Of a stretch of 15,180 nt of DNA, positions 1-6,831 are shown piece after piece. Source of the DNA: Calditrichota bacterium (GTDB lineage Bacteria > Electryoneota > RPQS01). The stretch spans positions 1 through 15,180 of the forward strand of contig JAGVEU010000207.1 in the NCBI GenBank assembly GCA_020057985.1, written 5' to 3'. Below the pieces are notes generated by a model, which saw only the letters and a list, made by a program, of their open reading frames with translations, made no database searches and had not been told where the DNA came from. How positions within the stretch are numbered: the stretch's first letter is position 1; every line of letters begins with the position of its first letter. A program made the translations under genes and the position numbers.

Positions 1-4
1 ATCA

Positions 5-28
5 CGGGCGGCTTGAAAAGGCCGCCCG
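5..28 (-). terminator. GC-rich hairpin downstream of the LVIVD gene
   Basis: A perfect 8-bp stem (5-12 with 21-28, CGGGCGGC/GCCGCCCG) has an 8-nt loop and lies about 80 nt past the stop of the LVIVD-repeat gene. Its position suits a transcription terminator. The stretch where a T-run would follow on the minus strand is cut off by the window edge, so this cannot be confirmed. The rest of 1-108 holds no gene. Confidence 0.4.
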
Positions 29-108
29 CCGCATTTCTTCCCCTCTTTTTCAGTAGAGTTGCCGGAGTGATTAGCACGAAAGAAAACCACGGCGAATCAA
101 TATCTCCT

Positions 109-1392
109 TCATCTTTTCAACCTTTCAAGAACTTCTTCACGGGTCATGATGCCGGGGTCTTGGGGAAGCGTTTGCAGGAGCATAACAGGCTCGACCGAGG
201 TGACGACATTGTAGAACATGCCGTAGTTATAGTGAACGACGCGGACATGCGTGTAACTGGTATCGCTGGTGAAGCCGTGGTAATAGTATGGTCCATCAAC
301 GGTCGGGGAATAGAAAACGAGATAGCCCGTCACATCAATTAGGCATCCACCTGTTGATTCCGACACTGGATCCCAGAGCAAGACAGCATTCTCGCCCACG
401 GATGTGATCACAATCTCCGGCGCGAGCGGAATCGTATCAGTGCATGGAATGAATTCAAAGATACCAAGGCGGTTCTCATCCCCCATGAAGACGTAATTCC
501 CCGTTACCGCCACACAATACGCACCTCCCGGCGTGTCATAAAAGCCCGCCTCTATGGGTTCGGTGGGATTCGTAATGTTGATCACCCGCAAACCACTGAG
601 GTCGTCTGCCACATAGGCGTAGTTTCCCGCCACAGCCACGCCCCAAGCATAACCCGGGGTGTCATAGAATCCCACTTCCGTGGGAGTGGCGGGGTTCGTG
701 ATGTCGATTACCCGTAGACCACTACTCCCATCCGCCACGTAAGCGTAATTGCCCGCTACTGCCACGTACCAAGCATAACCCGGCGTGTCATAGAACCCAA
801 CTTCTGTCGGTGCGGCGGGATTCGTGATGTCGATCACCCGCAAACCACTAACAAAGCCCGCCACGTAGGCGTAGTTCCCCGCCACAGCTACTCCGTTCGC
901 ACTCCCTGGAGTGTGACAGAAGCCCGCCTCTGTAGGAACAGCGGGATTAATAATATCAATGACCCGTAGACCATTATTATCTGCCACGAAGGCGTAATTC
1001 CCGTCTACCGCCACACATCGAGCAGCCCCTGGTGTGTCATAGAATCCTACTTCCGTAGGAGTTGTAAGATTCGTAATGTCAATCACCCGCAGACCACTAA
1101 GCCAGTCCGCCACGTAAGTATAATTCCCCGCCACGTCCACACCAACCGCATATCCAGGCGTGTCATAGAAGCCCATCTCGAATGGAGCAGCGGGATTCGT
1201 GACGTCGATCACTCGCAGACCATAATTTGAATCCGCCACGTAGGCGAATCCCCCCCCCACCGCTACACCATAGGCCCTCGCCTGTGTGTCATAGAATCCC
1301 ACGCGCCGCACGTTGAGACTATCCTGGGCGTTGGCTGCGCAAGTGAAACACCAGACCGCAGCAAGAGTGAATCGAAAACAGAATATCTTCAT
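109..1392 (-). CDS. Exported LVIVD-repeat beta-propeller protein
   Basis: The 427-residue protein starts with a signal peptide (residues 1-22, ending ANA before QDS), so it is exported. Residues 31-323 are seven repeats of 42 residues (one has 41) of the pattern GFYDTPGYA..VAVAGNYAYVAD..SGLRVIDITNP. The LRVIDI core is the LVIVD motif, and seven units fit one seven-bladed propeller. The seventh unit is degenerate. Residues about 325-405 resemble a fibronectin type III-like domain. The tail ends in REEVLERLKR, and no NYPNPFNP-type sorting domain follows, unlike the large secreted protein at the other end of the window. The start is well supported: AAGGGAG (1407-1401) lies 8 nt before ATG, and a promoter is visible further upstream. 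The fold is confident from the family. The partner or substrate is unknown; such propellers are usually surface or extracellular binding proteins. Confidence 0.9.
   Translation of the reverse strand: MKIFCFRFTLAAVWCFTCAANAQDSLNVRRVGFYDTQARAYGVAVGGGFAYVADSNYGLRVIDVTNPAAPFEMGFYDTPGYAVGVDVAGNYTYVADWLSGLRVIDITNLTTPTEVGFYDTPGAARCVAVDGNYAFVADNNGLRVIDIINPAVPTEAGFCHTPGSANGVAVAGNYAYVAGFVSGLRVIDITNPAAPTEVGFYDTPGYAWYVAVAGNYAYVADGSSGLRVIDITNPATPTEVGFYDTPGYAWGVAVAGNYAYVADDLSGLRVINITNPTEPIEAGFYDTPGGAYCVAVTGNYVFMGDENRLGIFEFIPCTDTIPLAPEIVITSVGENAVLLWDPVSESTGGCLIDVTGYLVFYSPTVDGPYYYHGFTSDTSYTHVRVVHYNYGMFYNVVTSVEPVMLLQTLPQDPGIMTREEVLERLKR
424..1302 (-). repeat. Seven tandem 126-bp coding repeats
   Basis: The motif gtgtcata and its variants recur at 533, 659, 785, 911, 1034, 1160 and 1286, giving spacings of 126, 126, 126, 123, 126 and 126 bp. 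Each unit encodes one LVIVD blade, and one unit lacks a codon. The units around 580-830 are the most alike, suggesting recent duplication or gene conversion. The first unit carries a run of nine G on the coding strand (1258-1250). Confidence 0.9.
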
Positions 1393-1447
1393 GACTCGAA
1401 CTCCCTTAATCTACTTCTTTGTCTTGATTGCCCGTAGAAAACAATTC

Positions 1448-1475
1448 AAGATAGCACTATTAGGACGTAAGTCAA
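1448..1475 (-). promoter_or_regulatory. Promoter of the LVIVD gene
   Basis: On the minus strand TTGACT (1475-1470), a 16-bp spacer and TATCTT (1453-1448) form a sigma70-like promoter. The predicted start is near 1441, leaving a 5' UTR of about 49 nt before the ATG at 1392, with a clear ribosome binding site AAGGGAG at 1407-1401. It indicates that this gene is transcribed separately from the operon upstream of it. Confidence 0.55.
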
Positions 1476-1549
1476 GCCATTCGCTGCATTCATCTGTTTC
1501 AGGCAGCCTTCTCTCAAGCTCGAACTTTCAAAGAATCGGCTCATGCCTC

Positions 1550-1570
1550 AAAAAAGAGAGGCACAGCCTC
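1550..1570 (-). terminator. Probable operon terminator after the methyltransferase
   Basis: Reading the minus strand, GAGGC-TGT-GCCTC (1570-1558) is followed directly by TCTTTTTT (1557-1550). The stem is short (5 bp plus a possible G-T pair), but the T-run makes an intrinsic terminator plausible. It sits about 215 nt past the methyltransferase stop and upstream of the LVIVD promoter, so it would separate the two transcription units. Confidence 0.45.
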
Positions 1571-1693
1571 CGCCATGCCTCCTCCAAATTTCGTAACTCA
1601 CACCAGAAATTGAACATAATGTAAGTCAAATAATCACAGCAGATTAGAATCTAAGTAATTAATAATTATGAATTAATAATCTGAAAATTTCTC

Positions 1694-1722
1694 TTGACAA
1701 AGACGTTTGAACAGTATATCTT
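1694..1722 (+). promoter_or_regulatory. Orphan promoter-like sequence, plus strand
   Basis: TTGACA (1694-1699), a 17-bp spacer and TATCTT (1717-1722) followed by GG closely resemble the promoter assigned to the LVIVD gene. However, it points into the 3' end of the methyltransferase gene on the opposite strand, and no plus-strand gene follows. It could produce an antisense or small RNA, or be chance in an AT-rich spacer. Confidence 0.3.
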
Positions 1723-1755
1723 GGTTCCAGACTTCGTCAGCAGTCCTCTTTTCAA

Positions 1756-1779
1756 GTTTGCAGTTTGAGGTTTGTAGTT
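1756..1779 (+). repeat. Degenerate heptamer array (gtttgNN)
   Basis: The 7-bp units gtttgca, gtttgag and gtttgta lie head to tail at 1756-1776, followed by a partial gtt. They end just short of the methyltransferase stop codon (1787-1785). This is one of four heptamer arrays at gene boundaries in the window. Confidence 0.5.
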
Positions 1780-1784
1780 TTCCT

Positions 1785-2612
1785 TCAGCCTTTTCTTGCC
1801 ACCATCATCCACCCTCCGCCGTGCTTATTATTGCTGTGCACGTCGAGCCACATGAATAGGGCAGCGGGCAAATAGAGCACAAGCATCCACGGAACTGCAA
1901 TGATGGCAAGGAGCTTGGAAGTGGAAAGCAGCAGCATCGGAATGCGTTGCAGAATCATCCATGCGAGTTTACCCCACACCGGGCCGTAAGTGTACTTCAG
2001 CTTCTCGACCACGAACCCCGCGCGCGTCATCTTCTCTCTAAATTCCTTTTCCGTATAGCCCTGCCGTACATGCTCGCCGATCACGCTGAAGGCTTCGCCC
2101 TCATCGTGTGATGGAGCTTCTTCAGTTGTCGTGGGAGTGGAAACGATAAACACTCCGCCATTCCGCAACGATGCGAATACATTGGCATAGACCGCTTTGT
2201 CTTCCAGAATGTGCTCCATCACGTCCACCGACAGCGCCAGATCAAAGCTGTCCGGCTTGCGAAAGGTGGTTAGATCATCTACAACAAAGGTGGCGTTCTT
2301 CTGCCCGACTCGTTGCGCAAACCAATTGCAATCCTCGACCTGCTCTTCTTTCACGTCCACCGCCAAAATCGCATTCTGCGGAAAAAGCTTGCCCATCAGA
2401 TAAGTATATTGACCGTAGCCGCTGCCCGCATCGAAAATATCCCACTTGTTTTTCTCGCGTGACAATCGTTTGAGTTCCGCCCGCACATGCCATTGCCGCA
2501 GAAACAGCATTCCAAGCGCGGCATAAAACAACCGCCGCATCAGAACATTGCGGGAAATGAATTTGCCTAAGACGGCTTTGAGGGGATCGTAGTGGATTTC
2601 TTTGATGGACAT
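1785..2612 (-). CDS. Class I SAM-dependent methyltransferase with C-terminal membrane segment
   Basis: The 275-residue protein has a class I (Rossmann-fold) methyltransferase core. Motif I is DAGSGYGQYT at 61-70, the acidic ribose-binding residue is D86 in LAVDV, VDDL lies at 111-114, DVMEH at 130-134, and the GGVFIVSTP strand at 152-160. These belong to the Methyltransf_11/25-type families, which methylate small molecules, sugars or lipids. Residues about 232-256 are strongly hydrophobic (LLAIIAVPWMLVLYLPAALF) and probably anchor the enzyme at the membrane. The ATG at 2612 is 28 nt past the GT4 stop, and there is no clear Shine-Dalgarno sequence. Following two glycosyltransferases, it most likely methylates a glycan or lipid-linked intermediate. 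That substrate is inferred from context only. Confidence 0.85.
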   Translation of the reverse strand: MSIKEIHYDPLKAVLGKFISRNVLMRRLFYAALGMLFLRQWHVRAELKRLSREKNKWDIFDAGSGYGQYTYLMGKLFPQNAILAVDVKEEQVEDCNWFAQRVGQKNATFVVDDLTTFRKPDSFDLALSVDVMEHILEDKAVYANVFASLRNGGVFIVSTPTTTEEAPSHDEGEAFSVIGEHVRQGYTEKEFREKMTRAGFVVEKLKYTYGPVWGKLAWMILQRIPMLLLSTSKLLAIIAVPWMLVLYLPAALFMWLDVHSNNKHGGGWMMVARKG

Positions 2613-2620
2613 ATCTTGAA

Positions 2621-2645
2621 GAGCGCACTGCCGTGCGGCGCTACC
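2621..2645. repeat. Palindromic dispersed repeat, copy B
   Basis: An imperfect hairpin (AGCGCAC, 4-nt loop, GTGCG, one bulged G, GCGCT) fills the gap between the GT4 and methyltransferase genes and contains the GT4 stop codon (2643-2641). It matches the sequence at 5705-5729 at 21 of 25 positions. Both copies read GGTAG at one end on the minus strand. Confidence 0.6.
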
Positions 2646-3780
2646 TATGAAATGATGTTATGGCTGCGATCAGACCTTCCCAACTGTATTTGCCGCGTTC
2701 GCTGCGAATGTTTTCGACAAATGCACTTCGACCGCCAGTGTCATAGAATGCTTGTACGGCTTTGCTCACTTCTTGCGGGTTGTCGGGGGGAATAATGTAA
2801 CCGGTTACTCCGTTCTGAATGACTTCGCTTAGCCCCCCGACGTCGGTGGCAATCACGGGCAGATCCAATGCATAGGCGATTTGAATAATCCCTGACTGTG
2901 TGGCGCTACGATAGGGCAGCACCGCACAATCGCTTGCCGCAAAATAAATTCCCACTTCTTCATTGGGCACATAGTCATCGCGGATGATGACCGCATCGTC
3001 GAGCCTGAGTTCTTGGATCAGTTTATCATACTCAGATCGTGGTTGATAGAATTCGCCGACGACTAACAGTTTGAGATCAGGATAGTTTTTTCGGATCGCT
3101 GGCATCGCTTCAAGCAGCACCTTCAATCCTTTATACTCTCTGACAAAACCGAAGAATAGCAGCACCTTTGCATCTGGAGCAAGTCCGAATTGCTGGCGTG
3201 CCTCGCTCTGATTTCCGGCAAAGGGTTTATAGCAGTCGTAAACTGGATGAGGAGAAAAAGTAACTCGCTGCTTGTCAATCTCCGGAAACCACGAAAAGAG
3301 ATCGCGCTCCACGATTTTGCTTTGGGCAATGAAATAATCGGTCTGCGATACGGCCATCCGTGAAAGGAATTTATCTCCCGGACGATGTTCGTGAGGGATT
3401 ACATTGTCCAGAATGTAGAGAACTTTCGCCCGTGTGTTTTTCCTGATCCAGCGCTGCACAGCCCAATAACCCGGTCCGAAAAATGGCATCCACCATTTGA
3501 AAATCACCAGATCGGGATCTATCTTCTTGATTTCGCGATAGGTGCGCCACCAACTTCTCACTCCAAGCGGAGCAAAACGCTGGACAGGATGAATGTCAAT
3601 GACGTCTTCGCTGCTTTCGATCTGTGTTTTGCCGGGGAAAAGCCAGTTGGGAAACTGCTTGATGAAGGAGACGAAATGCACCTCGTGACCGGCGGCGCGC
3701 AGCTTTTCATAGAGGATGGCAAGATATTGAGCAATGCCGCCGCGCAGCGGATAGGCAGGGCCGACGAGCACAATTCGCAT
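2641..3780 (-). CDS. Glycosyltransferase family 4 (GT-B fold)
   Basis: The 379-residue protein fits a full-length GT4 retaining glycosyltransferase. The N-terminal Rossmann domain opens MRIVLVGPAYPLRGGIAQY, with the glycine-rich acceptor loop at 14-19 and NVIPHEH at 126-132. The C-terminal donor-binding domain has FFGFVREYKGLK (209-220; R214 and K217 are the usual phosphate-binding pair) and VIATDVGGLSEVI (309-321). The first Glu of the classical E-x7-E motif is replaced by the TQSG sequence (294-297), a variation known in part of the family. The ATG shares its A with the TAA of the GT9 gene (TAATG at 3782-3778), so the two are translationally coupled. The likely role is adding a sugar to a surface polysaccharide or lipid-linked glycan on the cytoplasmic face; donor and acceptor are unknown. 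Confidence 0.88.
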   Translation of the reverse strand: MRIVLVGPAYPLRGGIAQYLAILYEKLRAAGHEVHFVSFIKQFPNWLFPGKTQIESSEDVIDIHPVQRFAPLGVRSWWRTYREIKKIDPDLVIFKWWMPFFGPGYWAVQRWIRKNTRAKVLYILDNVIPHEHRPGDKFLSRMAVSQTDYFIAQSKIVERDLFSWFPEIDKQRVTFSPHPVYDCYKPFAGNQSEARQQFGLAPDAKVLLFFGFVREYKGLKVLLEAMPAIRKNYPDLKLLVVGEFYQPRSEYDKLIQELRLDDAVIIRDDYVPNEEVGIYFAASDCAVLPYRSATQSGIIQIAYALDLPVIATDVGGLSEVIQNGVTGYIIPPDNPQEVSKAVQAFYDTGGRSAFVENIRSERGKYSWEGLIAAITSFHR

Positions 3781-4868
3781 TACAGCGCTTGCACCTGTCG
3801 TTCGACTGCCGCAAGGGTTTCGGCAGGAGTAATGCGGCTCATGGAGTCGTGCTCACAGACAGCTTTGAAGAAACATCCGCAGGGAGGATTAGGTTCCAGG
3901 ATTTCACCACGACCGTACAATTCAAACTCGTGGCGGTTGAAGATATTATTGAACAGCACGAGCCGTTTCTGTTGACCAATCGCAAGGTGCATTGCCATCG
4001 TCACTGCCGTGACCAGCACATCGCACTCTCCGACCAACCGAATGAACTGCCGCATTGGAAAATGACCCAAATAACTTGCTCCGCTGGCCACAGCGATTCT
4101 CCGATTCTTCTCATGCTCAATCGGTCCGCCGAGCGCCAAAACTCCGAATCCCTTTTTCTTCAGGCCAATCGCCAAGTCAATCCAATGCTGTTCCGGCCAC
4201 AGCCGCGAACTCCAGCGTGGGGCACACCCTGTATTCAATCCAATCAGCGGTTTACCCTGCGGAATTCCTTCAGGCAGAGCTTGCTCGCGGCACGGATCAA
4301 GCACATACTCCTCGCCGTTCCATTCCAGTCCACAGATCTTGAAAATCTCCTGGGGATAGGTCAGACGATTTGCCTGATTCAACTTATCATCTATCCCCGT
4401 GAGAAACTTGGACAACGCGAGTTCATTGACCGGAGCCGGTCTTCCATTTTCCAGATGAAAACCCGAGCGTTTGCTTGCCTTGAGGCCATTGACCAGCGCA
4501 CAGGCTTCGCGATCCTTGTCAAGGAGAATCACCCAATCCCACGTCGTTCCTTCCACCACCAGCGAACTATCATAGCCCCATCGCAACGCTTCATCTACTC
4601 CGTCAGCTTCAGCAGCGCGAGTCGGGATCACGTCCGGAGTTTGAGTCAGCCAACTGATCCATGCCTGAGGATAATCCTTGCGCAGTCTTCTTAGCAGCGG
4701 AGTCGTGCGAACCACATCTCCCACCGCCGCGAGCTTGATAATAAGAATCCGCTTGTTGACTGGATCATAGTGCGAGCAGCCCTCACAGATTACTCCGTGA
4801 ATCTTATGCGGTTTGCAGGGAAGGTCGCCTCGGAAATGGCGGCAGTCGCGATGAAGAAGATAAGGCAT
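3780..4868 (-). CDS. Glycosyltransferase family 9 with cysteine clusters
   Basis: The 362-residue protein has the GT9 (ADP-heptose:LPS heptosyltransferase-like) layout. ILIIKLAAVGDVVRTTPLL (41-59) is the N-terminal loop, NTGCAPRWSSRLWP (212-225) the start of the donor-binding domain, and VLVTAVTMAMHLA (284-296) matches the usual T-G-D-T-x-x-M-H-x-A signature except AVT for GDT. About 40 residues precede the domain and carry C9, H11, C18, H21, C28 and C31, a possible metal-binding cluster. A second group, C330, C332 and C338, lies in the C-terminal tail. The start is ATG at 4868 without a clear ribosome binding site. The stop overlaps the GT4 start by one base. The protein probably transfers a heptose or related sugar to a lipid- or membrane-anchored glycan, but the exact substrate cannot be read from sequence. 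Confidence 0.87.
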   Translation of the reverse strand: MPYLLHRDCRHFRGDLPCKPHKIHGVICEGCSHYDPVNKRILIIKLAAVGDVVRTTPLLRRLRKDYPQAWISWLTQTPDVIPTRAAEADGVDEALRWGYDSSLVVEGTTWDWVILLDKDREACALVNGLKASKRSGFHLENGRPAPVNELALSKFLTGIDDKLNQANRLTYPQEIFKICGLEWNGEEYVLDPCREQALPEGIPQGKPLIGLNTGCAPRWSSRLWPEQHWIDLAIGLKKKGFGVLALGGPIEHEKNRRIAVASGASYLGHFPMRQFIRLVGECDVLVTAVTMAMHLAIGQQKRLVLFNNIFNRHEFELYGRGEILEPNPPCGCFFKAVCEHDSMSRITPAETLAAVERQVQAL

Positions 4869-4886
4869 GGGGAGAAAATTAAAAAA

Positions 4887-4907
4887 TAGAAATTAGAAAC
4901 TAGAAAG
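4887..4907 (+). repeat. Heptamer array tagaaaN x3
   Basis: The units tagaaat, tagaaac and tagaaag are head to tail in the 79-bp spacer between the DUF5683 and GT9 genes. A different heptamer array follows 22 bp further on. Confidence 0.55.
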
Positions 4908-4929
4908 AAGAAGATTGACAAGACATCAT

Positions 4930-4964
4930 TTTCTCATTTCTCATTTCTCATTTCTCATTTCTCG
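4930..4964 (+). repeat. Heptamer array tttctca x5
   Basis: Four perfect copies of tttctca (4930-4957) and one variant, tttctcg (4958-4964), form a 35-bp array. On the minus strand it reads TGAGAAA units and runs into the 3' end of the DUF5683 gene, supplying its last codons (R-N-E-K) and its TGA stop. The C-terminus of that protein has therefore been shaped by the repeat. Confidence 0.8.
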
Positions 4965-5691
4965 TTTTCTTGTGAAACACCGGTGTGTAGAGCGCATCCA
5001 GATAGTTTACGAGATAGATTCCAAGGGTGACATAGCCCACCACATTGCGCGTCTGCCATGAACGGCGATATTCGGAATAGGCGGTTTCGACCGTGGGATC
5101 GAAGTAGGTTTTTTTGTCGAGATAGTCATTGTGGCGACCATTCACTTCGATTTGCATGAAGATTAATGCGGCGAGTGAAACCAACTGTGCTGAAGCAAGA
5201 GCTGCGCCCTTGACGTCCTGTTTTTTGTAGAATTGTCCCCAACCGGGAAGCACTGCGGATCTCCATGAAGCCGCCATTCGCACGTCGGCCTGCGGCATTC
5301 GATACACCTCCGGCTCACTCATGATCCTGTCCATGTAAACCTTCTTTGCTTCGCGGAAAACTTCTACAATCTTGGGCGAGATCTGAACGGGATCGAGTTC
5401 ATAAGCCGGATTCGTAACGACTACACGAGTGAACTCTTGAAGCGCAACACCTTTCTGCTCTTTGGCTACATACACAAATCCAAGTAACAGATGAAACTTC
5501 AATTGTCCAAATTCGTCAAGTTGCTCCGCAGAGCGGAGTCCACGCAAAGCGGCAACTTCAGCACCTTCAAAATCGCCGTTGTCATACGCAATTTGCGCGA
5601 CATGAAACAAGCTGTCGGCGGGCGTCTGGGCAGATGCCGACACTACAAGAGTGACAAGAAGTAAGATGCTGATGAAAAATAGCTTGCGCAT
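4948..5691 (-). CDS. DUF5683-domain protein, exported, with TPR-like N-terminus
   Basis: The 247-residue protein starts with a signal peptide (MRKLFFISILLLVTLVVSASA, residues 1-21, then QTPADS). Residues about 24-125 look like TPR-type helical repeats (YDNGDFEGAEVAALRGL and similar). From about 140 comes the DUF5683 signature WRSAVLPGWGQFYKKQDVKG and two hydrophobic helices (about 163-182 and 214-234), so it probably resides in the inner membrane or envelope. DUF5683 is common in the FCB group and has no firmly assigned function. An in-frame GTG at 5712 would add seven residues before the signal peptide, but it lies inside a palindromic repeat, so the ATG at 5691 is preferred. The stop lies in a heptamer array. 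It sits between etfA and the glycosyltransferases with short gaps. Confidence 0.85.
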   Translation of the reverse strand: MRKLFFISILLLVTLVVSASAQTPADSLFHVAQIAYDNGDFEGAEVAALRGLRSAEQLDEFGQLKFHLLLGFVYVAKEQKGVALQEFTRVVVTNPAYELDPVQISPKIVEVFREAKKVYMDRIMSEPEVYRMPQADVRMAASWRSAVLPGWGQFYKKQDVKGAALASAQLVSLAALIFMQIEVNGRHNDYLDKKTYFDPTVETAYSEYRRSWQTRNVVGYVTLGIYLVNYLDALYTPVFHKKTRNEK

Positions 5692-5704
5692 GATTTTGCA
5701 GCAT

Positions 5705-5729
5705 GGGCGCACTGCTGTGCGCCCCTACC
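5705..5729. repeat. Palindromic dispersed repeat, copy A
   Basis: GGGCGCAC (5705-5712), loop tgct, GTGCGCCC (5717-5724) form a perfect 8-bp stem followed by CTACC. It lies in the spacer between etfA and the DUF5683 gene and matches copy B (2621-2645) at 21 of 25 positions. The strong hairpin in mRNA could affect processing or translation between the two genes. Confidence 0.7.
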
Positions 5730-5740
5730 ACCTGATTGCC

Positions 5741-6712
5741 TTATGCTCTGATTTTGTTGATTTCTTCCGTTAGCTTTGGCACAACTTGGAAGGCATCGCC
5801 CACGATTCCGTAAGTAGCCACTTTGAAAATTGGCGCGTCCTTGTCTTTGTTAATAGCAACAATGACGCGGCTTGTATTCATGCCGGCAAGGTGCTGCACC
5901 GCTCCGGAGATTGCGACGGCAACATACAGAGTAGGTGAAACCACTTTGCCGGTCTGCCCGACTTGATCGGAATGCGGCCGCCAGCCGGCATCAACCACAG
6001 CACGGGATGCACCGACGGTTGCGCCGAGTGCCTTGGCAAGGTCTTCGATGAGAGTGAAATTCTCCGGCCCTTTCATGCCACGACCTCCGGAGACAATTGC
6101 ATCAGCTTCCGTGAGATCAAGCGCACCGCCCGACTGGACTTTCTCCTCAATCACACGAGCCCGAATCTTGGAAGTATCCAGCGCAACGGTTCGGTTTTCG
6201 ACTTCGGCTGCGTTGCCATTCACAGACTGCGCAAGAAAAGCTTTTGGTCGGAGCGAGAGAATCGGGCACCCACCAGTAACCTTCGCCCACATCTGCACCT
6301 TGCCGCCGTAGATCGGTCTGAGCGCTCGCAGTTCGTCATTCTCAATTTTCAAATCTGTACAATCGGCCAGTAGAGTATGCCCGACTCGCGCGGCAACTCG
6401 TGGCCCAAGATCATGTCCGCGTGAAGTCGCGGAAAACACAACGGCAACCGGATTCTCGGATTTGATGACTTCCGCTGCGGCTTGCGCGTAACCCTCGGTG
6501 GAATAGGCTGAGAGTTCCGGATTCGTGACTTGAATGACTTTTATAACGCCATAGCCGCCTAACAAAGCGGCATCGGCAATGGAACCAATTGTGACCGCAA
6601 CGACGCTTGCGCTGAGACCATCAGCAATTCGCTTCGCTCCGGCAAGAGCCTCAAAGGTTACTGACTTGAATTTGCCATCTTTGGCATCGCAAAAAACTAA
6701 GACGATTGACAT
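5741..6712 (-). CDS. etfA: Electron transfer flavoprotein alpha subunit
   Basis: The 323-residue protein is a full-length EtfA/FixB. Its N-terminal domain (about 1-190) is followed by the FAD-binding C-terminal domain with [12 protein letters not shown] (208-219), SR (236-237), [14 protein letters not shown] (247-260), [12 protein letters not shown] (267-278) and [11 protein letters not shown] (286-296), the characteristic FAD and AMP contacts of the family. With EtfB it forms the soluble heterodimer that passes electrons from acyl-CoA and other flavin dehydrogenases to the quinone pool or other acceptors. The ATG at 6712 gives the normal N-terminus MSIVLVFCD; an upstream TTG at 6751 would add 13 residues with no family match. 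Its partner gene lies three genes away, an unusual split. The spacer before it is 119 nt and contains a hairpin. Confidence 0.95.
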   Translation of the reverse strand: MSIVLVFCDAKDGKFKSVTFEALAGAKRIADGLSASVVAVTIGSIADAALLGGYGVIKVIQVTNPELSAYSTEGYAQAAAEVIKSENPVAVVFSATSRGHDLGPRVAARVGHTLLADCTDLKIENDELRALRPIYGGKVQMWAKVTGGCPILSLRPKAFLAQSVNGNAAEVENRTVALDTSKIRARVIEEKVQSGGALDLTEADAIVSGGRGMKGPENFTLIEDLAKALGATVGASRAVVDAGWRPHSDQVGQTGKVVSPTLYVAVAISGAVQHLAGMNTSRVIVAINKDKDAPIFKVATYGIVGDAFQVVPKLTEEINKIRA

Positions 6713-6784
6713 TGAAATATGCGGTTTATGTTTAGTATTTGTTTGATTCAAAAGGCTACGACTGTGCCCGTCACCGTTGCGTCC

Positions 6785-6825
6785 GCTGAGGCGGGTGTCC
6801 TCAGCTTTCAGCGTTTCAGTGTTTA
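6785..6825 (-). repeat. Hairpin plus 3'-UTR octamer motif, copy 2
   Basis: A perfect 7-bp stem (6785-6791 GCTGAGG with 6799-6805 CCTCAGC) adjoins a 21-bp sequence (6805-6825) that matches 11034-11054 at 20 of 21 positions. On the minus strand the motif repeats ACGCTGAA-type octamers just after the phosphatase stop codon. There is no T-run after the hairpin, so it is more likely an attenuator or processing site than a full terminator inside this operon. Confidence 0.5.
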
Positions 6826-6831
6826 AGTCCC

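Larger units (their letters stand above)
1393..1784. other. 392-bp intergenic region
   Basis: No gene is supported here. From low to high coordinates it holds the LVIVD ribosome binding site and promoter, the hairpin/T-run terminator, a very AT-rich patch (about 1640-1690) built of TTAATAAT-type words, a plus-strand promoter-like sequence (1694-1722) and a heptamer array (1756-1779). The nonamer gtaagtcaa occurs twice (1467-1475 and 1621-1629). The first copy contains the LVIVD -35 box; the second has no -10 box at a workable distance. Confidence 0.6.

Noticed and set aside
424..1302. CRISPR array or other non-coding repeat array
   Set aside because: Units of 126 bp keep a coding frame and spell LVIVD propeller blades; there are no short repeats with unique spacers.
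2275..2628. Alternative minus-strand ORF of 117 codons overlapping the methyltransferase
   Set aside because: It is a shadow frame; the 275-codon frame carries the SAM-binding motifs.
3789..4694. Plus-strand ORF of 301 codons
   Set aside because: It lies wholly opposite the GT9 gene, has no recognisable domain, no ribosome binding site, and the minus-strand frame shows clear family motifs.
5692..5712. GTG at 5712 as start of the DUF5683 gene
   Set aside because: It lies inside the palindromic repeat and places seven residues before a good signal peptide that begins at ATG 5691.
6713..6751. TTG at 6751 as start of etfA
   Set aside because: It adds 13 residues not found in EtfA; the ATG at 6712 yields the normal MSIVLVFCD start.
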